From Bradyrhizobium sacchari (GTDB lineage: Bacteria; Pseudomonadota; Alphaproteobacteria; Rhizobiales; Xanthobacteraceae), in the NCBI RefSeq assembly GCF_002068095.1, contig NZ_LWIG01000008.1, forward strand, positions 46,323 through 110,322: 64,000 bases of DNA, in the 5' to 3' direction. The position numbers and the translations under genes are program-made. Numbering within the stretch: the first letter of the stretch is position 1; each line of letters opens with the position of its first letter. Of this stretch, positions 62,315 through 64,000 are shown one piece after another. The notes beneath the pieces are model-generated. The model did not search any database. It was given only the letters and a program-made list of their open reading frames with translations, and was not told where the DNA came from.

Positions 62315-63739
62315 TCACATCGGCGCGAGGCTGGCGTGAAGCGAGCGCCCAGGCTCGGACGCGGTGGCTTCGCGTGTTGCTTCTCGCGTCGGAGCAAGAA
62401 TCTCTAGCTGTCCGCCGGGCCCCGGGTAAATCGTCAGGCGGAAGCCGTGCAGCTTGACGATGGCAGCGACGAGGCTCAGCCCCAGTCCGACGCCCGGCGT
62501 GTTGCGCATCTTGTCGGAGCGGTAGAACCGCCGCAGCACCGCCTCGCGCTCCCCGACACCGATGCCCGGGCCGGTATCGCTCACGCAGACGCGCGCGGTC
62601 TCGTCGTCCGACGCCAGCTCCAGCGTCACCCTTCCGCCGGCGGGAGTGAATTTCACAGCATTGTCGACGAGATTGGCGATCGCCTCGAATAGCAGGTCCG
62701 GGTCGCCCCGCACCTCGGCCTTGCGGTCGATGGCGACGCCGAGCGCGATCCCCTTGTCTTCGGCGATCGGTTCGTAGACGTCGCACACCTGCCGCAGGAT
62801 CTCGTCGAGCGCGACATCGCCAAAACCGGCCGTTCGGCTGTTGCTCTCGATTTCGGCGAGGCGCAGCAGCGCGGTGATAATCGCGAGCGACTGATCGATT
62901 CCGGCGATGGCCTTGTCCACGACGTCCTGAAGGTTCTCCAACGTGGCAGCGTGCGTCCTGCCGCGCTCCAGCGCCAGGCGGACCCGTGTGAGCGGCGTTC
63001 TGAGATCGTGGGCGATATCGTTGCCGACGCCGGCCAGCGCGTTGATCGTGGTCTCCATCTCGTCGAGCATGGCGTTGACGATTCCAGCCAGCCGCGCAAA
63101 CGGATCGTCCGTATTGGTCTGCGGCAGACGCTCGCTGAGATCGCCGGCGACGATGCGCTGAACGTGCCGGTTCACCTGCTCGACACGCTTCTGGGCGCGG
63201 ACGCTGAGCCAAACCCCGGCCAGCAGGCAGAGGCAGAATGCCGGCAGCAGACCCAGCAGCAGCGCCTGCCCGACGACGATGGATATCTCGCGCGTCTCAT
63301 CGACGTTCCGTCCCATCACGAGGATATGCCCGTTGGCGAGCCGCCTGCCTGCGGCCTTGACCACGGGATCGTGGAGCGTCGGCGGCGCGATCCGGGCGAG
63401 CCGTATGCTCTGCACCGGCCCGCCGAGATCGAGCTTTGGCGGCAATCGCGCGATGTTGCCGGCAAGCCGGGTCCCGGCGGCGTCGAATAGCCCGGCATAT
63501 TGCACACCCCTGGAATCCTGCTTGAGGTGATCGGAGATCGCGTCATTGAGGCGGCCGGGCGGCAGCTCGGCCAGGAAGTTGAGCTGCGTTGCGATCATGC
63601 GGTCGGATCGCATGATCAGGTAGTCGTCGATTTTCCAGTAGATGAAGGCGAACAACCCGGCGACGAACAGCGCCAGCATGGCCGCCACAGCGGCGGTCCA
63701 GAGGAACGTGTTCGAACGAATGAACTCGATCTGGCGCAT
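62315..63739 (-). CDS. ragB: HAMP-containing sensor histidine kinase (RagB-like)
   Basis: The 474-residue protein has TM1 (13-35), a periplasmic loop (36-153), TM2 (154-178), HAMP (about 180-235), and HisKA with GNDIAHDLRTPLTRVRLALE, His244. The HATPase boxes are IANLVDNAVKF, DTGPGI and GVGLGLSLVAAIVKLHG. ATG 63739 is preferred; a GTG at 63766 overlaps the regulator gene by 11 bases and could be coupled. Its partner is the regulator just upstream. By synteny it is ragB. Confidence 0.9.
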   Translation of the reverse strand: MRQIEFIRSNTFLWTAAVAAMLALFVAGLFAFIYWKIDDYLIMRSDRMIATQLNFLAELPPGRLNDAISDHLKQDSRGVQYAGLFDAAGTRLAGNIARLPPKLDLGGPVQSIRLARIAPPTLHDPVVKAAGRRLANGHILVMGRNVDETREISIVVGQALLLGLLPAFCLCLLAGVWLSVRAQKRVEQVNRHVQRIVAGDLSERLPQTNTDDPFARLAGIVNAMLDEMETTINALAGVGNDIAHDLRTPLTRVRLALERGRTHAATLENLQDVVDKAIAGIDQSLAIITALLRLAEIESNSRTAGFGDVALDEILRQVCDVYEPIAEDKGIALGVAIDRKAEVRGDPDLLFEAIANLVDNAVKFTPAGGRVTLELASDDETARVCVSDTGPGIGVGEREAVLRRFYRSDKMRNTPGVGLGLSLVAAIVKLHGFRLTIYPGPGGQLEILAPTREATREATASEPGRSLHASLAPM

Positions 63740-63755
63740 CGATCCGACGGACTTG

Positions 63756-64000
63756 TCAGCGAACACGCAGGATGAATCCCGCGCCGCGAACGTTGTGGAT
63801 GAGCTGCATCTCTCCGGGACCGTCGACCTTGTGGCGGAGGCGGCCCATGTGCACGTCGATGAGATTGGTGGTCGCCGGAACGAATTTGTAGTTCCAGACC
63901 TCTTCGAGCAGCATCGCGCGCGTCAGCAGCTGGTCGCTCCGGCGCATCATGTATTCGAGCAGGCGGAATTCGCGCGGCAGCAGATCGATCTCACGCTCGC
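63756..64000 (-). CDS. ragA: OmpR-family response regulator, C-terminal part (RagA-like, cut by window edge)
   Basis: The frame runs in from the window end and gives EREIDLLPREFRLLEYMM, then RRSDQLLTRAMLLEEVWNYK, NLIDVHMGRLRHKVD and VRGAGFILRV. This is the winged-helix domain of an OmpR/PhoB regulator; the receiver domain lies outside. It precedes ragB on the same strand with the genes touching or overlapping. Confidence 0.92.
   Translation of the reverse strand, partial: EREIDLLPREFRLLEYMMRRSDQLLTRAMLLEEVWNYKFVPATTNLIDVHMGRLRHKVDGPGEMQLIHNVRGAGFILRVR

Noticed and set aside
1..64000. Prophage, integron, CRISPR or insertion-sequence content
   Set aside because: No transposase, integrase, repeat array, tRNA with flanking direct repeats or phage structural gene could be recognised; operon structure and composition look uniform.

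Overview
The window is high-GC alphaproteobacterial chromosome, most probably Bradyrhizobium or a close relative in the Nitrobacteraceae. The strongest pointer is the right end, which carries a response regulator, sensor kinase, RpoH-type sigma factor, RND pump and membrane-fusion gene in the order known from the B. japonicum ragAB-rpoH3-ragCD locus. Small secreted proteins, DUF2934 proteins and decayed REP-like repeats typical of that genus agree. I see no tRNA, rRNA, CRISPR array, insertion sequence or phage gene. The coding is ordinary chromosome, organised in tightly packed operons with many 4-bp ATGA overlaps.

Left arm (1-13.7 kb): a nickel/cobalt permease under a perfect NikR-type operator, an orphan Tat-exported peptide-type substrate-binding protein, two DUF2934 proteins, an AraC regulator divergent from a histidine kinase/FixJ-type regulator pair, a receiver-only protein, a three-gene FUSC-DUF1656-HlyD efflux pump (AaeBXA type), and a second AraC regulator closed by a clear terminator.

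Middle (13.7-45 kb) is an organic-acid island. A minus-strand operon encodes malonate decarboxylase (mdcA, C, D, E, G, B, F, H), preceded by a metallo-beta-lactamase-fold gene and an exported alpha/beta hydrolase. On the plus strand there follow a low-complexity secreted protein, an RND efflux pair, a thioesterase and an orphan kinase. Next come a YdeP/FdhF-type molybdoenzyme divergent from an exported bicupin oxalate decarboxylase. Then comes a six-gene operon fumC-cupin-cupin-mqo-cydA-cydB, which joins fumarate hydration and malate:quinone oxidation to a cyanide-insensitive-type bd quinol oxidase. An fdhD maturation gene with two membrane-protein genes, dps, a broken kinase fragment, and a cytochrome b561/catalase-like peroxidase pair complete the region. 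The likely overall role is uptake, oxidation or detoxification of small carboxylic acids (malonate, fumarate/malate, oxalate, formate, possibly aromatic acids) with redox protection.

Right arm (45.5-64 kb): two paralogous winged-helix/NB-ARC (AfsR-like) ATPase regulators, three small secreted proteins, two AraC regulators and an IclR regulator. Then comes the rag-like locus, read right to left: response regulator (cut by the window end), kinase, rpoH, RND pump, fusion protein and a low-complexity lipoprotein.

The points most worth a second look are the fumC-cupin-mqo-bd operon, the recurring low-complexity exported proteins attached to both RND systems (neither has an outer-membrane factor), a near-identical 14-15 bp motif upstream of three genes, and the NikR box.
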